64,000 nucleotides of DNA from Microvirga antarctica (GCF_017921815.1 NZ_JAGEMM010000001.1:558001-622000), one strand, 5' to 3'. Positions 26,083 to 35,645 are shown, numbered from the stretch's first letter. Translations and numbers: made by a program. Notes: generated by a model from the letters alone, not told the origin.

Positions 26083-27350
26083 CGAAAGCCGCAACGCTTC
26101 GACGGGGCTGGTGCCCTGACATGCTGCGACCGATGGCGACCGGCGACGGGCTGCTGGTGAGGGTGCACCCGCAAGTCGCCCGCCTGACCGCTCGTCAGGC
26201 CGACGCAATCGCCGACGCAGCCGCCCGCTGGGGCAACGGGCTTCTTGACCTCTCCTCGCGGGGCAATATCCAGATTCGCGGCGTGAGCGAGGCCACGCAT
26301 CGCCCCCTGGTCGAGCACCTGATCGGCGTCGGGTTGATGGATGGCGTTCGCGGGGAAAGTCCGTATCGGCTCACCACGCTGTCCCCGCTGGCGGGATGCG
26401 ATCCGACCGACCGCGTCGATGCCCTTGCTCTGGCGCAGTCTCTCGAGACCCTGGGTCAGGCCCTCACCGGGCTGCACCCGAAATTCTCCATCGTCGTGGA
26501 TGGCGGCGGCGCGGTCAGCCTCGCTGACCGGGAGGCTGATCTCAGATTTGTCGGGCTGACGGAAACCCTCCTTTGCGTCGGTGTCGATCATGGACATGAC
26601 GTGCGATGGATCGGAACATTGGCTGCGCAATCCGTCGCGCCCACGGCGGGAAAAATCCTCGCGGCTTTCTCGGATGGCGGGCCCTGGGCCGGTCTTCGCC
26701 TGCGCGACCTCACCGCGCAGGATGTGGACGGTCTCATCGCCGCCCTGCCGCGTCAAACCATCGCCCGCCCCCCCGCGCGCGCGCCCTGTCGCCGTGCCGG
26801 CCGGATCGCACTGGGGGCACTGTCGGCGTTTTTCCTCGCGCCTCCTTATGGCCGCTGCAATGCTAGCATGCTTGTCGCAGCAGCAGAGTGGAGTCGTGTT
26901 TTCGGACACGGCGACATCCGCCTCTCTCCCTTCAAGGGATTGGTCATTCGCCTTGCCTCTGGACATTCAGCCGACACGCTCGCAGCGCTCGCCCGCGAGG
27001 CGGGATTCATCGCGGACCCGGACGATTCTCGCCTTCGCATCGAGACCTGCCCGGGCATCAAAGGCTGCACTCGCGGCACGACGCCGACACACGAGGATGC
27101 AGACCTTCTCGCGGCCGCTCTCCCGAAAGACCTGTCGCTTCACGTCTCGGGCTGCCTCAAGGGCTGCGCCCGTCCGGCCCCGGCCGACGTGACGCTGGTG
27201 GGGTCCGAGGGCGTTTACGCGGTTGTGCTTGGCGGGACCGCACGCGATAAGCCCATCATCCGCGCCGGCCTGCCGAGCATCGCGCGACGGCTCGCCGCCA
27301 CGGCGGACGGGACCCCCATCCTGCGCGCTTTCGAAGAGACGTCATCATGA
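26079..27350 (+). CDS. cobG: Precorrin-3B synthase
   Basis: 423 residues of the sulfite/nitrite reductase-like family. It uses O2 to convert precorrin-3A to precorrin-3B, a marker of the aerobic pathway. Two ferredoxin-like half domains are seen (GLLDLSSRGNIQIRG) and the [4Fe-4S] cysteines ETCPGIKGC and SGCLKGCARPAP. Real start is ATG 26079, in the ATGA overlap with cobN; the longer open frame is only an extension through cobN. Confidence 0.92.
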   Translation: MTKAATLRRGWCPDMLRPMATGDGLLVRVHPQVARLTARQADAIADAAARWGNGLLDLSSRGNIQIRGVSEATHRPLVEHLIGVGLMDGVRGESPYRLTTLSPLAGCDPTDRVDALALAQSLETLGQALTGLHPKFSIVVDGGGAVSLADREADLRFVGLTETLLCVGVDHGHDVRWIGTLAAQSVAPTAGKILAAFSDGGPWAGLRLRDLTAQDVDGLIAALPRQTIARPPARAPCRRAGRIALGALSAFFLAPPYGRCNASMLVAAAEWSRVFGHGDIRLSPFKGLVIRLASGHSADTLAALAREAGFIADPDDSRLRIETCPGIKGCTRGTTPTHEDADLLAAALPKDLSLHVSGCLKGCARPAPADVTLVGSEGVYAVVLGGTARDKPIIRAGLPSIARRLAATADGTPILRAFEETSS

Positions 27351-27979
27351 CCGCGACATTCGCCTATATCCGCGACGGCGCCGAGATTTATCGGCAGTCC
27401 TTCGCCACGATCCGTGCCGAGGCCGATCTCAGCGGCTTCAGCGGGGCGAACGAGCGCGTGGTCGTGCGCATGATCCATGCCTGCGGCATGACGGATCTTC
27501 CGCGGGATGTCGCGATCTCGCCGGGCTTCGCTGACGCTGCCATCGCGGCGCTTCGCGACGGCGCGCCCATTCTGTGCGATTCCAAGATGGTGGCAAACGG
27601 CATCACCCGCGCACGCCTTCCCGCCCGCAACGCGGTGATCTGCACCCTCGACGATCCGCGCGTCGCCGGTCTCGCGGCGGAGATGGGCACAACCCGCAGC
27701 GCTGCGGCGCTCGAACTGTGGCGCGAGCATCTGTCCGGCTCGATCGCCGTCTTCGGAAACGCCCCCACAGCCTTGTTCCGATTGCTGGAAATGATCGCGG
27801 GCGGAGCAGCAAAACCCGCTGCCGTCATCGGCATCCCGGTCGGCTTCATTGGCGCCGCCGAGTCGAAGGACGCGCTGGCGGCGCAGGCGCAGATCCCCTT
27901 CGTCGTCGTCCGTGGCAGGCGTGGCGGTTCGGCCATGGCGGCTGCCGCCGTCAACGCGCTGGCAAGCGAGCAGGAATGA
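27347..27979 (+). CDS. cobH: Precorrin-8X methylmutase
   Basis: 210 residues. Moves the C11 methyl to C12, giving hydrogenobyrinic acid. The catalytic-histidine block VRMIHACGMTDL and the later GIPVGFIGAAESK are characteristic. ATGA overlap with cobG upstream and cobI downstream, so it is translationally coupled on both sides. Confidence 0.94.
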   Translation: MTATFAYIRDGAEIYRQSFATIRAEADLSGFSGANERVVVRMIHACGMTDLPRDVAISPGFADAAIAALRDGAPILCDSKMVANGITRARLPARNAVICTLDDPRVAGLAAEMGTTRSAAALELWREHLSGSIAVFGNAPTALFRLLEMIAGGAAKPAAVIGIPVGFIGAAESKDALAAQAQIPFVVVRGRRGGSAMAAAAVNALASEQE

Positions 27980-28722
27980 CCATGACGTCTCTGTCCAGCG
28001 GGCATCTCTACGGCGTCGGCCTCGGTCCCGGCAATCCGGATTACATGACGGTCCGCGCCCTCAAGATCCTGCAGAGCGCCGACCGGCTCGTCCATTTCTG
28101 CAAGGCCGGCAGACGCGGAAACGGCCGCACCATCGCGGATGCCGTGGTGCCAGCCGATCCCGCCCGCGAAATCGCGCTGGTCTATCCCGTGACCACCGAA
28201 ATCGACGCCCGCGATCCGGCCTATGGATCGGCCATCACGCCGTTCTACGAGGAAGCGGCCGAACGCCTCGCCGTGGAACTCGCGGCGGGACACTCGCTTG
28301 CGGTCCTGTGCGAAGGCGACCCATTCTTCTACGGCTCGTTCATGCATCTCTGGCGACGTCTGGCGCCGCGCTTCCCGACCGAAGTCGTGCCCGGCGTGAC
28401 CGGCATGTCCGGCAGCTGGACCCGCGCCGGCGTTCCCATCACCTGGGGCGACGACGTGCTGACGGTGTGCCCCGGGACGCTCGATCACGACACGCTCGTC
28501 GCGCGCTTCCGGACAACCGACGCCGCCGTCATCATGAAGCTCGGGCGTCACCTGCCGAAAGTGCGTAATGCCCTGCGCGAGGCGGGGCTCCACGACCGCG
28601 CGGTCTATGTGGAGCGGGGCACCATGGCGGACGAAGTCATCTGCCCGCTCTCCGAGAAGACCGACGATGCCGCGCCGTATTTCGCGCTGATCCTCGTCCC
28701 CGGTCAGGGACGCCGGCTGTGA
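27976..28722 (+). CDS. cobI: Precorrin-2 C20-methyltransferase
   Basis: 248 residues of the tetrapyrrole methylase fold: GVGLGPGNPDYMTVRAL near the N-terminus and CEGDPFFYGSFMHL in the SAM pocket. Forms precorrin-3A. Start is ATG 27976 (ATGACCATG); the second ATG two codons later is possible. Ends in a GTGA overlap with cobJ. Confidence 0.93.
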   Translation: MTMTSLSSGHLYGVGLGPGNPDYMTVRALKILQSADRLVHFCKAGRRGNGRTIADAVVPADPAREIALVYPVTTEIDARDPAYGSAITPFYEEAAERLAVELAAGHSLAVLCEGDPFFYGSFMHLWRRLAPRFPTEVVPGVTGMSGSWTRAGVPITWGDDVLTVCPGTLDHDTLVARFRTTDAAVIMKLGRHLPKVRNALREAGLHDRAVYVERGTMADEVICPLSEKTDDAAPYFALILVPGQGRRL

Positions 28723-29483
28723 GCGCAGGATCGCTCGTCGTCGTGGGCCTCGGGCCCGGACAGGCCGGATGGCTGACGCCTGCGGCCTCAGACGCGCTGT
28801 CCCGCGCGACGGATCTCGTCGGCTACGGTCCCTATCTCGACCGCGCACCGGATCAGCCCGGCCAGCGCCGCCACCCGTCCGACAATCGCGTCGAGGTCGA
28901 ACGCGCCGCGATGGCGCTCGATCTGGCAGCGAAAGGCCGGCAGGTCGCCGTGGTCTCGGGGGGCGATCCGGGGGTCTTCGCCATGGCGGCGGCGATCTTC
29001 GAGGCGCTGGACGAGGGTGACCCGGCGTGGCGCGCCATCCCGATCATTGTGGAGCCCGGCATCACCGCGATGCTGGCTGCCGCCGCGCGGCTCGGCGCGC
29101 CGCTCGGGGGCGACTTCTGTGCGCTATCCCTGTCGGACAACCTCAAACCCTGGGACGTCATCGTGGCGCGCCTGACGGCCGTCCTCATGGCGGATTTCGT
29201 CATCTCGCTCTACAACCCGATCTCGAAGGCGCGGCCCTGGCAGCTGCGTGAGGCGCTGCTGCTGGCGGCCACCATCCGCGCGCCGGAAACTCCCATCATC
29301 TTCGCGCGCAATGTCGGGCGGCCCTCGGAAGACATCACCGTGGTGCCCCTTGCGGCCGCGCCCGACGCGCCCGCCGACATGTCGACCCTCGTGATGATCG
29401 GCGCCAGCACGACAAGGCTAATCCCCCGGGAGACCGGGCGGCCCTACGTCTACACCCCCCGGTTCTATGGAGCCGGCCGATGA
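28719..29483 (+). CDS. cobJ: Precorrin-3B C17-methyltransferase
   Basis: 254 residues. Methylates C17 and drives ring contraction to precorrin-4. VVVGLGPGQAGWLTPAA, LVGYGPYLDR and VVSGGDPGVFAMAA are typical of CobJ/CbiH. GTG start in the overlap with cobI. Its 3' end overlaps the 3' end of the opposite-strand cobK by 19 bp. Confidence 0.94.
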   Translation: MSAGSLVVVGLGPGQAGWLTPAASDALSRATDLVGYGPYLDRAPDQPGQRRHPSDNRVEVERAAMALDLAAKGRQVAVVSGGDPGVFAMAAAIFEALDEGDPAWRAIPIIVEPGITAMLAAAARLGAPLGGDFCALSLSDNLKPWDVIVARLTAVLMADFVISLYNPISKARPWQLREALLLAATIRAPETPIIFARNVGRPSEDITVVPLAAAPDAPADMSTLVMIGASTTRLIPRETGRPYVYTPRFYGAGR

Positions 29484-30211
29484 GCCTCGACCCAGGCCAG
29501 CGCGTCGTCCAGACTTTCGGTGAAGGGGCCATCAGGCTTGTCCGGACGCGATACCATGACGACGGGCAGAGACAGCGCGCGCGCCGCCGCGATCTTGCCA
29601 TAGGTGGCGATGCCGCCGGAATTCTTGCTGACCAGCATGTCGATCCCGTGATCGCGCAGCAGCGCGGAATCGGCCGCCTCGTCGAAGGGCCCCCTCGCCT
29701 GCAATGCGGTCACTTGAGGGACCGGGAGCGCATCGCCGATGGGCTCGATTGTTCGCACCAGATAGACATGCTGCGGAGCTGTGGCGAAGGCCGCAAGCTC
29801 CTGTCGTCCGATGGTGAGAAACACCCGGCGCGGCTGGGATCCGAGAGCAGCGGCCGCCTCCACCATGCTGGCGACGTCGATCCAGCGATCGCCCGCAACG
29901 CGTGTCCACGGGGCACGGCGAAAGGCCAGCAACGGAAGGTCACAAGCTGCGCAAGCCATCGCCGCATTCTGCGAGATCATGGCCGCGAACGGATGCGTGG
30001 CGTCGATCACCGCGTCGATCCGGGTGTGCAGCAGCCAGTCCCGCAACCCCTCGGCCCCGCCAAATCCGCCGCTGCGGGTGGGAACCGGGACAGGGGACGG
30101 TGCACGCGTCCGACCGGCGAGCGACAGGATCACGCCGGTCGCAGGTCGTTCGGCCAGGGATTGCGACAGGCTGGCGGCATCCGCCGTCCCGCCCAGAATG
30201 AGAATGCGCAT
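29465..30211 (-). CDS. cobK: Precorrin-6A reductase
   Basis: 248 residues; NADPH-dependent reduction of precorrin-6A to dihydroprecorrin-6. MRILILGGTADAASLS is the nucleotide-binding start; DAVIDATHPFAAMISQNA and LVSKNSGGIATYGKI are characteristic CobK/CbiJ blocks. It is on the strand opposite to all neighbouring cob genes. Its ATG (30211 downward) shares two bases with the cobL start at 30210, so there is no intergenic promoter space. Its 3' end overlaps cobJ. Confidence 0.93.
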   Translation of the reverse strand: MRILILGGTADAASLSQSLAERPATGVILSLAGRTRAPSPVPVPTRSGGFGGAEGLRDWLLHTRIDAVIDATHPFAAMISQNAAMACAACDLPLLAFRRAPWTRVAGDRWIDVASMVEAAAALGSQPRRVFLTIGRQELAAFATAPQHVYLVRTIEPIGDALPVPQVTALQARGPFDEAADSALLRDHGIDMLVSKNSGGIATYGKIAAARALSLPVVMVSRPDKPDGPFTESLDDALAWVEAHRPAP

Positions 30212-31460
30212 GTGTGCCTTGTCGACGAATAGCGCGCCGCTGTCGAGAAGCGGCACTCCACCCTGGCTGTGGATCGTCGGCATCGGCGAGGACGGCCGCG
30301 CCGGCCTGTCGGCGGACGCCCTGGCGGCCATCGCAGGCGCGAGCCTCATCGTCGGCGGCGAACGCCACCTGTCGCTGGCAGCGCCCCTGTCGGTCGAGAC
30401 CATGACGTGGTCCAACCCGATTTCGGACACCTATGCGCAAATTCTCGCCCGGCGGGGCGATCGGGTCTGCGTACTGGCGACCGGCGACCCGTTCCATTTC
30501 GGCGTCGGCGCGGAACTGGCAAAACTCATCCCCGCGAACGAACTCATTTGCTTTCCGCAACCCTCGGCCTTCAGCCTCGCGGCCGCGCGGCTCGGGTGGT
30601 CCCTGCCCGATTGCGCCTGCATCAGCCTGCATGGACGGGCGCTCGAGCGCCTGATCCCGGTGCTGCAGCCGGGCGTGCGGGTGCTTGCCCTGTCCTGGGA
30701 CGGCACGACGCCCGAACAGGCGGCGGCCCTCTTGTGCGCTCGCGGCTTTGGCTCCTCCCGCCTCACCGTCCTGGAGGCTATGGGCGGGCCCCGCGAGCGC
30801 CGACTCGAGATGCTGGCGAACAGGATCGTCCCGGGACCGATCGACCCGCTCAATGTCCTGGCCATCGAGGTGGTGGCCGACCCCGGGGCGCGGATCGTGA
30901 CGCTTTCTCCCGGCCTGCGCGATGACTGGTTCGAGAATGACGGTCAATTGACCAAGGCCGACATGCGGGCGATCACGCTCGCGGCCCTTGCCCCGCAGGC
31001 AGGCTCGCTGCTCTGGGATGTGGGCGCGGGCGCAGGCTCGGTCGCCATCGAATGGATGCTGCTTCATCCGCAGAACCGCGCCATCGCCGTCGAGTCCCGT
31101 GCGGACCGGGTGGAGCGGATCGGACGCAATGCCCGCCATCTCGGGGTCCCCGATCTGACCATCGTCACAGGCAAGGCCCCGCTGGCTTTGTCCGGCCTGC
31201 CCCAGCCGGACGCGATTTTCATTGGCGGCGGCGCGTCGGGCGACGGCGTTCTCGACGCGTGCTGGTCCGCGCTGAAAAGCGGCGGCACGCTTGTCGTCAA
31301 TGCGGTGACGTTCGATACCGAGCGGATGATTCTCGATCGCTACCAGCGGGACGGCGGCACCCTCAAGCGCATTGCGCTCTCGCGCCTCGAACCGGTGGGT
31401 TCCGTTCAGGGCTGGCGTCCGGCGATGCCGGTCACCCAATGGGTGGTGGTCAAGCCATGA
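30210..31460 (+). CDS. cobL: Precorrin-6Y C5,15-methyltransferase (decarboxylating)
   Basis: 416 residues with two domains: an N-terminal tetrapyrrole methylase (from IVGIGEDGRAGLS, with CVLATGDPFHFGVG) and a C-terminal CbiT-type SAM methyltransferase/decarboxylase (LLWDVGAGAGSVAIEWM). Converts dihydroprecorrin-6 (precorrin-6B) to precorrin-8X. ATG 30210 leaves about 17 residues before the conserved start; TTG 30219 is an alternative. Stop overlaps cobE. Confidence 0.93.
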   Translation: MCALSTNSAPLSRSGTPPWLWIVGIGEDGRAGLSADALAAIAGASLIVGGERHLSLAAPLSVETMTWSNPISDTYAQILARRGDRVCVLATGDPFHFGVGAELAKLIPANELICFPQPSAFSLAAARLGWSLPDCACISLHGRALERLIPVLQPGVRVLALSWDGTTPEQAAALLCARGFGSSRLTVLEAMGGPRERRLEMLANRIVPGPIDPLNVLAIEVVADPGARIVTLSPGLRDDWFENDGQLTKADMRAITLAALAPQAGSLLWDVGAGAGSVAIEWMLLHPQNRAIAVESRADRVERIGRNARHLGVPDLTIVTGKAPLALSGLPQPDAIFIGGGASGDGVLDACWSALKSGGTLVVNAVTFDTERMILDRYQRDGGTLKRIALSRLEPVGSVQGWRPAMPVTQWVVVKP

Positions 31461-31840
31461 TCGTCGCCGGGTTAGGGTGTCGCAGCCTTGTGTCGCCGCA
31501 GGAGGTCATGGACCTTGTGGCGGCAGCAGCCCATGCGGCATGCGTGGAGCTTTCCGAGATCGCGTCGCTCGCTACCATAGACACCCGCAGCCGGGAGCCC
31601 GGACTCGTCGACGCGGCGACCCGTCTCGGCCTCCCGATCCTGGCCGTTTCGGGTGACGCCATGCGCAGCTCTGCGTCTCGGGTGGCCACCCATTCCCCGC
31701 GCGCGATAGCCCTGTTCGGGGTCGGCTCGGTGGCCGAAGCGGCCGCGCTCGCCGCCATCGGCCCTGCCGCAACATTGCTGCTGCCGCGCATCGCATCCGA
31801 CCGCGTGACCTGCGCGCTGGCCATGGAGACGCCCTCATGA
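31457..31840 (+). CDS. cobE: Cobalamin biosynthesis protein CobE
   Basis: 127 residues, matching the C-terminal domain of CbiG ([17 protein letters not shown], then [17 protein letters not shown]). CobE is needed for aerobic B12 synthesis in Pseudomonas, but its reaction is not clear. ATGA overlaps on both sides couple it to cobL and cobM. Confidence 0.88.
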   Translation: MIVAGLGCRSLVSPQEVMDLVAAAAHAACVELSEIASLATIDTRSREPGLVDAATRLGLPILAVSGDAMRSSASRVATHSPRAIALFGVGSVAEAAALAAIGPAATLLLPRIASDRVTCALAMETPS

Positions 31841-32625
31841 CAATCCATTTCATCGGTGCCGGCCCCGGCGCGGCGGATCTCGTCACCGTGCGCGGGCAGC
31901 GTCTCATCGCCCAATGCCCGGTCTGCCTCTATGCGGGGTCCATCATCCCGCCCGAGATGCTGTCCTGGTGTCCGCCCGACGCGCGGCTCGTCGACACCGC
32001 CCCCCTCGACCTCGACGGCATCATGGCCGAGATCGTTGCAGCCCATCAGGCGGGACGTGACGTGGCCCGCCTCCAATCCGGCGACCTCTCGATCTGGAGC
32101 GCGGTGGGCGAGCAATTGCGGCGGCTCGAGGCGCTGAGCATCCCCTACACGCTCACCCCGGGCGTACCCGCCTTCGCGGCCGCCGCCGCAGCTTTGGGCC
32201 GGGAACTCACGCTCCCCGAAGTGGCGCAATCCGTCGTCCTCACCCGGACGTCCGGTCGAGCCTCCGCCATGCCGGCGAGCGAGAACCTCGCGGCGTTCGC
32301 GGCCACCCGGGCGACACTGGCGATCCATCTCTCGATCCATGTCATCGATCAGGTGGTCTCGGATCTCGTGCCCGCCTACGGGGCGGATTGCCCGGCAGCC
32401 GTGGTGTGGCGGGCCTCCTGGCCGGACGAGAAGATCATCCGCGCACCGCTGGGCGCGATTGCTGCACGGGTGAAGGAAGCGGGCCTCGAGCGCACCGCGC
32501 TCATTCTTGTGGGCGCTGCCCTCGGGTCCGATTCTTTCACGGATAGCGCTCTCTATTCAAAAGGTTACGACCGGCGCTTCCGATCGCGCGCGAACCTCAC
32601 AGCCAGCACGGGCACCAAGCGATGA
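31837..32625 (+). CDS. cobM: Precorrin-4 C11-methyltransferase
   Basis: 262 residues. [31 protein letters not shown] and [17 protein letters not shown] are CobM/CbiF signature blocks. Methylates C11 of precorrin-4 to give precorrin-5. Followed by a 39-residue ORF whose ATG overlaps this stop. Confidence 0.94.
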   Translation: MTIHFIGAGPGAADLVTVRGQRLIAQCPVCLYAGSIIPPEMLSWCPPDARLVDTAPLDLDGIMAEIVAAHQAGRDVARLQSGDLSIWSAVGEQLRRLEALSIPYTLTPGVPAFAAAAAALGRELTLPEVAQSVVLTRTSGRASAMPASENLAAFAATRATLAIHLSIHVIDQVVSDLVPAYGADCPAAVVWRASWPDEKIIRAPLGAIAARVKEAGLERTALILVGAALGSDSFTDSALYSKGYDRRFRSRANLTASTGTKR

Positions 32626-32741
32626 GCGCGCCGTTCGACGGCACCACCCCGTGCGAAAGGTTTGCACCTGACACCGATTCGTCCATACCGTTTCAGACCA
32701 TCCGCATTGCCGCCGCCCTTGCCGAGGACCTGTTCACGTGA
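32622..32741 (+). CDS. 39-residue coupled microORF between cobM and cobA
   Basis: ATG 32622 overlaps the cobM stop (ATGA) and the stop overlaps the cobA GTG start (GTGA), as for genuine genes in this operon. The sequence includes [20 protein letters not shown] and ends [15 protein letters not shown], with one cysteine and no membrane segment. No family recognised. It may be a small pathway protein or a device to keep ribosomes coupled across the gap. Confidence 0.5.
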   Translation: MSAPFDGTTPCERFAPDTDSSIPFQTIRIAAALAEDLFT

Positions 32742-33526
32742 CCCTGACGCATCTCTCGCCCCCGTTCGATCCGGGCACCGTCTGGCTTGTGGGTGCCGGG
32801 CCCGGCGATCCGGGGCTGTTGACCCTGCATGCGTTGAACGCACTCGCCATGGCGGACGTGGTGGTGCACGACGCGCTGGTCGACCCGCGCATTCTCGCGA
32901 TGGTGCGGCCTGGCGCGATTGTCGAACATGCCGGCAAGCGCGGCGGGAGGGCGTCCGTTGCCCAGACGACCATCACGGATCGGCTGATTGTCCTGGCCCA
33001 GGCGGGCCAGCGGGTCCTGCGGCTCAAGGGCGGCGACCCCTTCATCTTCGGACGCGGCGGTGAGGAAGCTCTTGGCCTTGCGCAGGCCGGCGTGTTCTTC
33101 CGCATCGTCCCCGGCGTCTCGAGCGGGCTCGCATCGCTTGCCATGCACGGCATTCCGGCAACGACCCGCGACACGAACCATGCGGTCATCCTCGCGACCG
33201 GCCATTGTGCCGAGGGCCACGAGACCGATTGGGCAGCCCTGGCGCGGGCCGGCATTCCGATCGTGCTCTACATGGCGGTGACCCACGTCGCGTCGATCGT
33301 ATCATCGCTCACCGAGGGCGGACTGGACGCCGGCACGCCGGTGCTCGTGGTCTGTTCGGCCACGACGGCGGACGAGACCGTGGTGGAGGCGCGTCTTGAC
33401 GAGCTGCCCCGGCTGGCCGCCGAAGGCATCGTCCATTCGCCGGCGATCCTGGTCATCGGCGCCATCGCGGGCTTCCGCGCGGAGATCCTCAGCCACCTTC
33501 TCGCGCTGCGCTCGGACGCCGCATGA
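32738..33526 (+). CDS. cobA: Uroporphyrinogen-III C-methyltransferase (SUMT)
   Basis: 262 residues. Adds methyls at C2 and C7 to give precorrin-2, the branch point to B12 and siroheme. VWLVGAGPGDPGLLTLHA, VVHDALVDPRIL and RLKGGDPFIFGRGGEEA are diagnostic. GTG start in the overlap with the microORF. It lacks the CysG dehydrogenase/chelatase domains. Confidence 0.95.
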   Translation: MTLTHLSPPFDPGTVWLVGAGPGDPGLLTLHALNALAMADVVVHDALVDPRILAMVRPGAIVEHAGKRGGRASVAQTTITDRLIVLAQAGQRVLRLKGGDPFIFGRGGEEALGLAQAGVFFRIVPGVSSGLASLAMHGIPATTRDTNHAVILATGHCAEGHETDWAALARAGIPIVLYMAVTHVASIVSSLTEGGLDAGTPVLVVCSATTADETVVEARLDELPRLAAEGIVHSPAILVIGAIAGFRAEILSHLLALRSDAA

Positions 33527-34839
33527 GCGGGCTCTACGCTCCCGGCCTGCTCGTCGCCGCGCCGCGATCCGGCTCAGGCAAGACCACCATCACGCTCGGG
33601 CTCCAGCGCGCCCTGCGCCGACGGGGCCTGCGCGTGCGCGGGGCGAAAAGCGGGCCGGATTATATCGACCCGGCTTTCCACGCGGCGGCGACCGGCGAGG
33701 CCAGTCTCAATCTCGACAGCTTCGCCATGGATGACGCTCTCCTCGACGGCCTTGCCGCGCGATCTGCGGCCGACGTGGATCTGATCCTCGCAGAAGGATC
33801 GATGGGCCTGTTCGACGGCATCGCCGGCGCGACAGGAAGGACGGGTGCCAGCGCGGATCTCGCGGCGCGGTTCGGCTGGCCGGTGCTGCTCGTCCTCGAC
33901 GTCTCCGGACAAGCCCAATCGGCCGCCGCTATTGCGCTCGGCTGCATGTCCTTCGATCCCCGAATTACCATCGCGGGGGTCGTCCTCAATCAGGTCGCAA
34001 GCGACCGCCATCGCCGCCTCGTCGCCGACGGCATGGAGCGGATCGGCCTCGAGGTCCTCGGGGCCTTGCCGCGGGATCCCTCGCTCGCCTTGCCCGAGCG
34101 CCATCTCGGTCTGGTGCAAGCGGGCGAGACACACGACCTCGAGGCACGGCTGAACGATCTGGCGGACAGGATCGAGAAGGCCGTCGACCTCGATCGGGTA
34201 TTGGCGCTCGCCGCCACAACCATGACGGCACCGAGCTCCCCCTGCCCGACCCTGCCGCCGCCCGGCCAGCGCATCGCGCTTGCCCAGGACGCCGCGTTCT
34301 CGTTCGTTTACCCCCACATCCTGCAGGGGTGGCGCGCCGCAGGTGCCGAGATCATGACCTTCTCGCCACTGGCAGACGAGCCTCCGCCGGCGGATTGCGA
34401 TGCGTGCTGGCTGCCGGGCGGATATCCGGAACTTCATGCGGGGCGGATCGCCTCAGCCCACCGTTTCCTGGGCGGCCTTCAGGCCTTCGCCCAGAGCCGT
34501 CCGGTGCATGGGGAATGCGGCGGCTACATGGTGCTGGGCCGCAGCATCGAGGACGCCGCGGGCCAGACCCACCCCATGGCGGGGCTGCTTCCCGTCGCGA
34601 CGAGTTTCGCGCGGCGCAAGCTTCATCTCGGCTATCGGATCGCGACACCGATGGAGACCGGGCCCTTCGGAAAGCGCGCCGGACCCATGGTCGGGCATGA
34701 ATTCCACTACGCGTCCATCGTTGATCAGGGACCGGCGAACTTCGCTGAGGTGAGTGACGCCAACGGCGTATCGCTGGGAGCAGCCGGACACCGCCACGGT
34801 CACGTCACCGGGACGTTCTTCCACGTCCTTGCCGGGTAG
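33523..34839 (+). CDS. cobB: Hydrogenobyrinic acid a,c-diamide synthase (cobyrinate a,c-diamide synthase)
   Basis: 438 residues. An N-terminal ATP-dependent synthetase (VAAPRSGSGKTTITLGLQRA, GPDYIDPAFHAAATG, ILAEGSMGLFDGI) and a C-terminal class I glutamine amidotransferase with nucleophile cysteine in VHGECGGYMVLG. Amidates the a and c carboxylates before cobalt insertion. Last gene of the plus-strand operon; a strong hairpin follows. Confidence 0.94.
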   Translation: MSGLYAPGLLVAAPRSGSGKTTITLGLQRALRRRGLRVRGAKSGPDYIDPAFHAAATGEASLNLDSFAMDDALLDGLAARSAADVDLILAEGSMGLFDGIAGATGRTGASADLAARFGWPVLLVLDVSGQAQSAAAIALGCMSFDPRITIAGVVLNQVASDRHRRLVADGMERIGLEVLGALPRDPSLALPERHLGLVQAGETHDLEARLNDLADRIEKAVDLDRVLALAATTMTAPSSPCPTLPPPGQRIALAQDAAFSFVYPHILQGWRAAGAEIMTFSPLADEPPPADCDACWLPGGYPELHAGRIASAHRFLGGLQAFAQSRPVHGECGGYMVLGRSIEDAAGQTHPMAGLLPVATSFARRKLHLGYRIATPMETGPFGKRAGPMVGHEFHYASIVDQGPANFAEVSDANGVSLGAAGHRHGHVTGTFFHVLAG

Positions 34840-34849
34840 AAAGACCAGG

Positions 34850-34888
34850 CAAAAAAATGGCCGGAGCCCGCGGGAGGCTCCGGCCTTG
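34850..34888 (-). terminator. Intrinsic terminator after cbtBA (hairpin also after cobB)
   Basis: A perfect 10-bp GC stem (34859-34868 with 34876-34885) and 7-nt loop. On the minus strand it is followed by A-TTTTTTT (34851-34857), a complete intrinsic terminator for cbtB-cbtA. On the plus strand it follows cobB but has only a weak T stretch, so it may work both ways. Confidence 0.8.
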
Positions 34889-34906
34889 ATCACGCAGAGG
34901 GAATCG

Positions 34907-35635
34907 TCAGGCGGCCCGCATGAACCGCGACCGGGCGTAGCCGGCCAGGCCCCCGAGCAGGACCCAGAACACCAGGCTGACGATCGACACCATGACCACG
35001 AAGTCATGGGCCAGGGTTTCGGGAACCGCCGTCTCGAAACTCGGCGGCTTGGGCGCGCCGACAAGGTGCGGCACAACCATGATCCCGACAGCCAGCACCG
35101 CCAAGGGAAGCGCCCGCTTGAAGGTCAGCAGCGCGAGGCCCGCGGCGGTCGCGACGGCGGTTGCCACCCACCAGACCTGTCGATGATCGAGATCGGCGAC
35201 AGGCATGCCGGGCAGCTCAGGCGGCAGGCCGAGGCCGGGCGCCAGGGTGAAGACGGCAAAGCCGGCCAGACCCCAGAAGATGCCCTGCCGCCAGCCGGAC
35301 AATCCGCCCGCCAGTTCCGACGCGGTCACGAGCAGGATCGCAAAACCGATCGCCGTGGCAATGTTGGCAAGCGCCGTGAAGGCGGAGCGCTGGAAGCCGT
35401 CCGCCGGCGTCCAGGCTTGCGCATCATGCTCATGGGCGGAGGCGACAACCCCTTCCCCGTGATGGCCCGCATCGACAGTCGCCCCATGATCGTGGGCGAC
35501 CGGCTGGGCGGTCTCATAGGTCTCGGCCTGCAGGATCAGCGGGACCGTGCCGGCATATTGCATCAGGGTCATGGCAAAGCCCGCCACGAGACCGGCGAGC
35601 GCCGACACGAAGACGATATTCCGAAAAAGTGTCAT
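34907..35635 (-). CDS. cbtA: Cobalt transporter subunit CbtA
   Basis: 242 residues with about five to six membrane segments (FRNIVFVSALAGLVAGFAMT at the N-terminus) and a His-rich loop (HDHGATVDAGHHGEG and AHEHD) that may bind cobalt. The CbtAB system is a predicted B12-regulated cobalt importer. ATG 35635 is chosen as the family-like start; the frame continues upstream through cbtB but is not coding there. Follows cbtB by about 10 nt. Confidence 0.9.
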   Translation of the reverse strand: MTLFRNIVFVSALAGLVAGFAMTLMQYAGTVPLILQAETYETAQPVAHDHGATVDAGHHGEGVVASAHEHDAQAWTPADGFQRSAFTALANIATAIGFAILLVTASELAGGLSGWRQGIFWGLAGFAVFTLAPGLGLPPELPGMPVADLDHRQVWWVATAVATAAGLALLTFKRALPLAVLAVGIMVVPHLVGAPKPPSFETAVPETLAHDFVVMVSIVSLVFWVLLGGLAGYARSRFMRAA

Positions 35636-35645
35636 GGGTGCCGCC

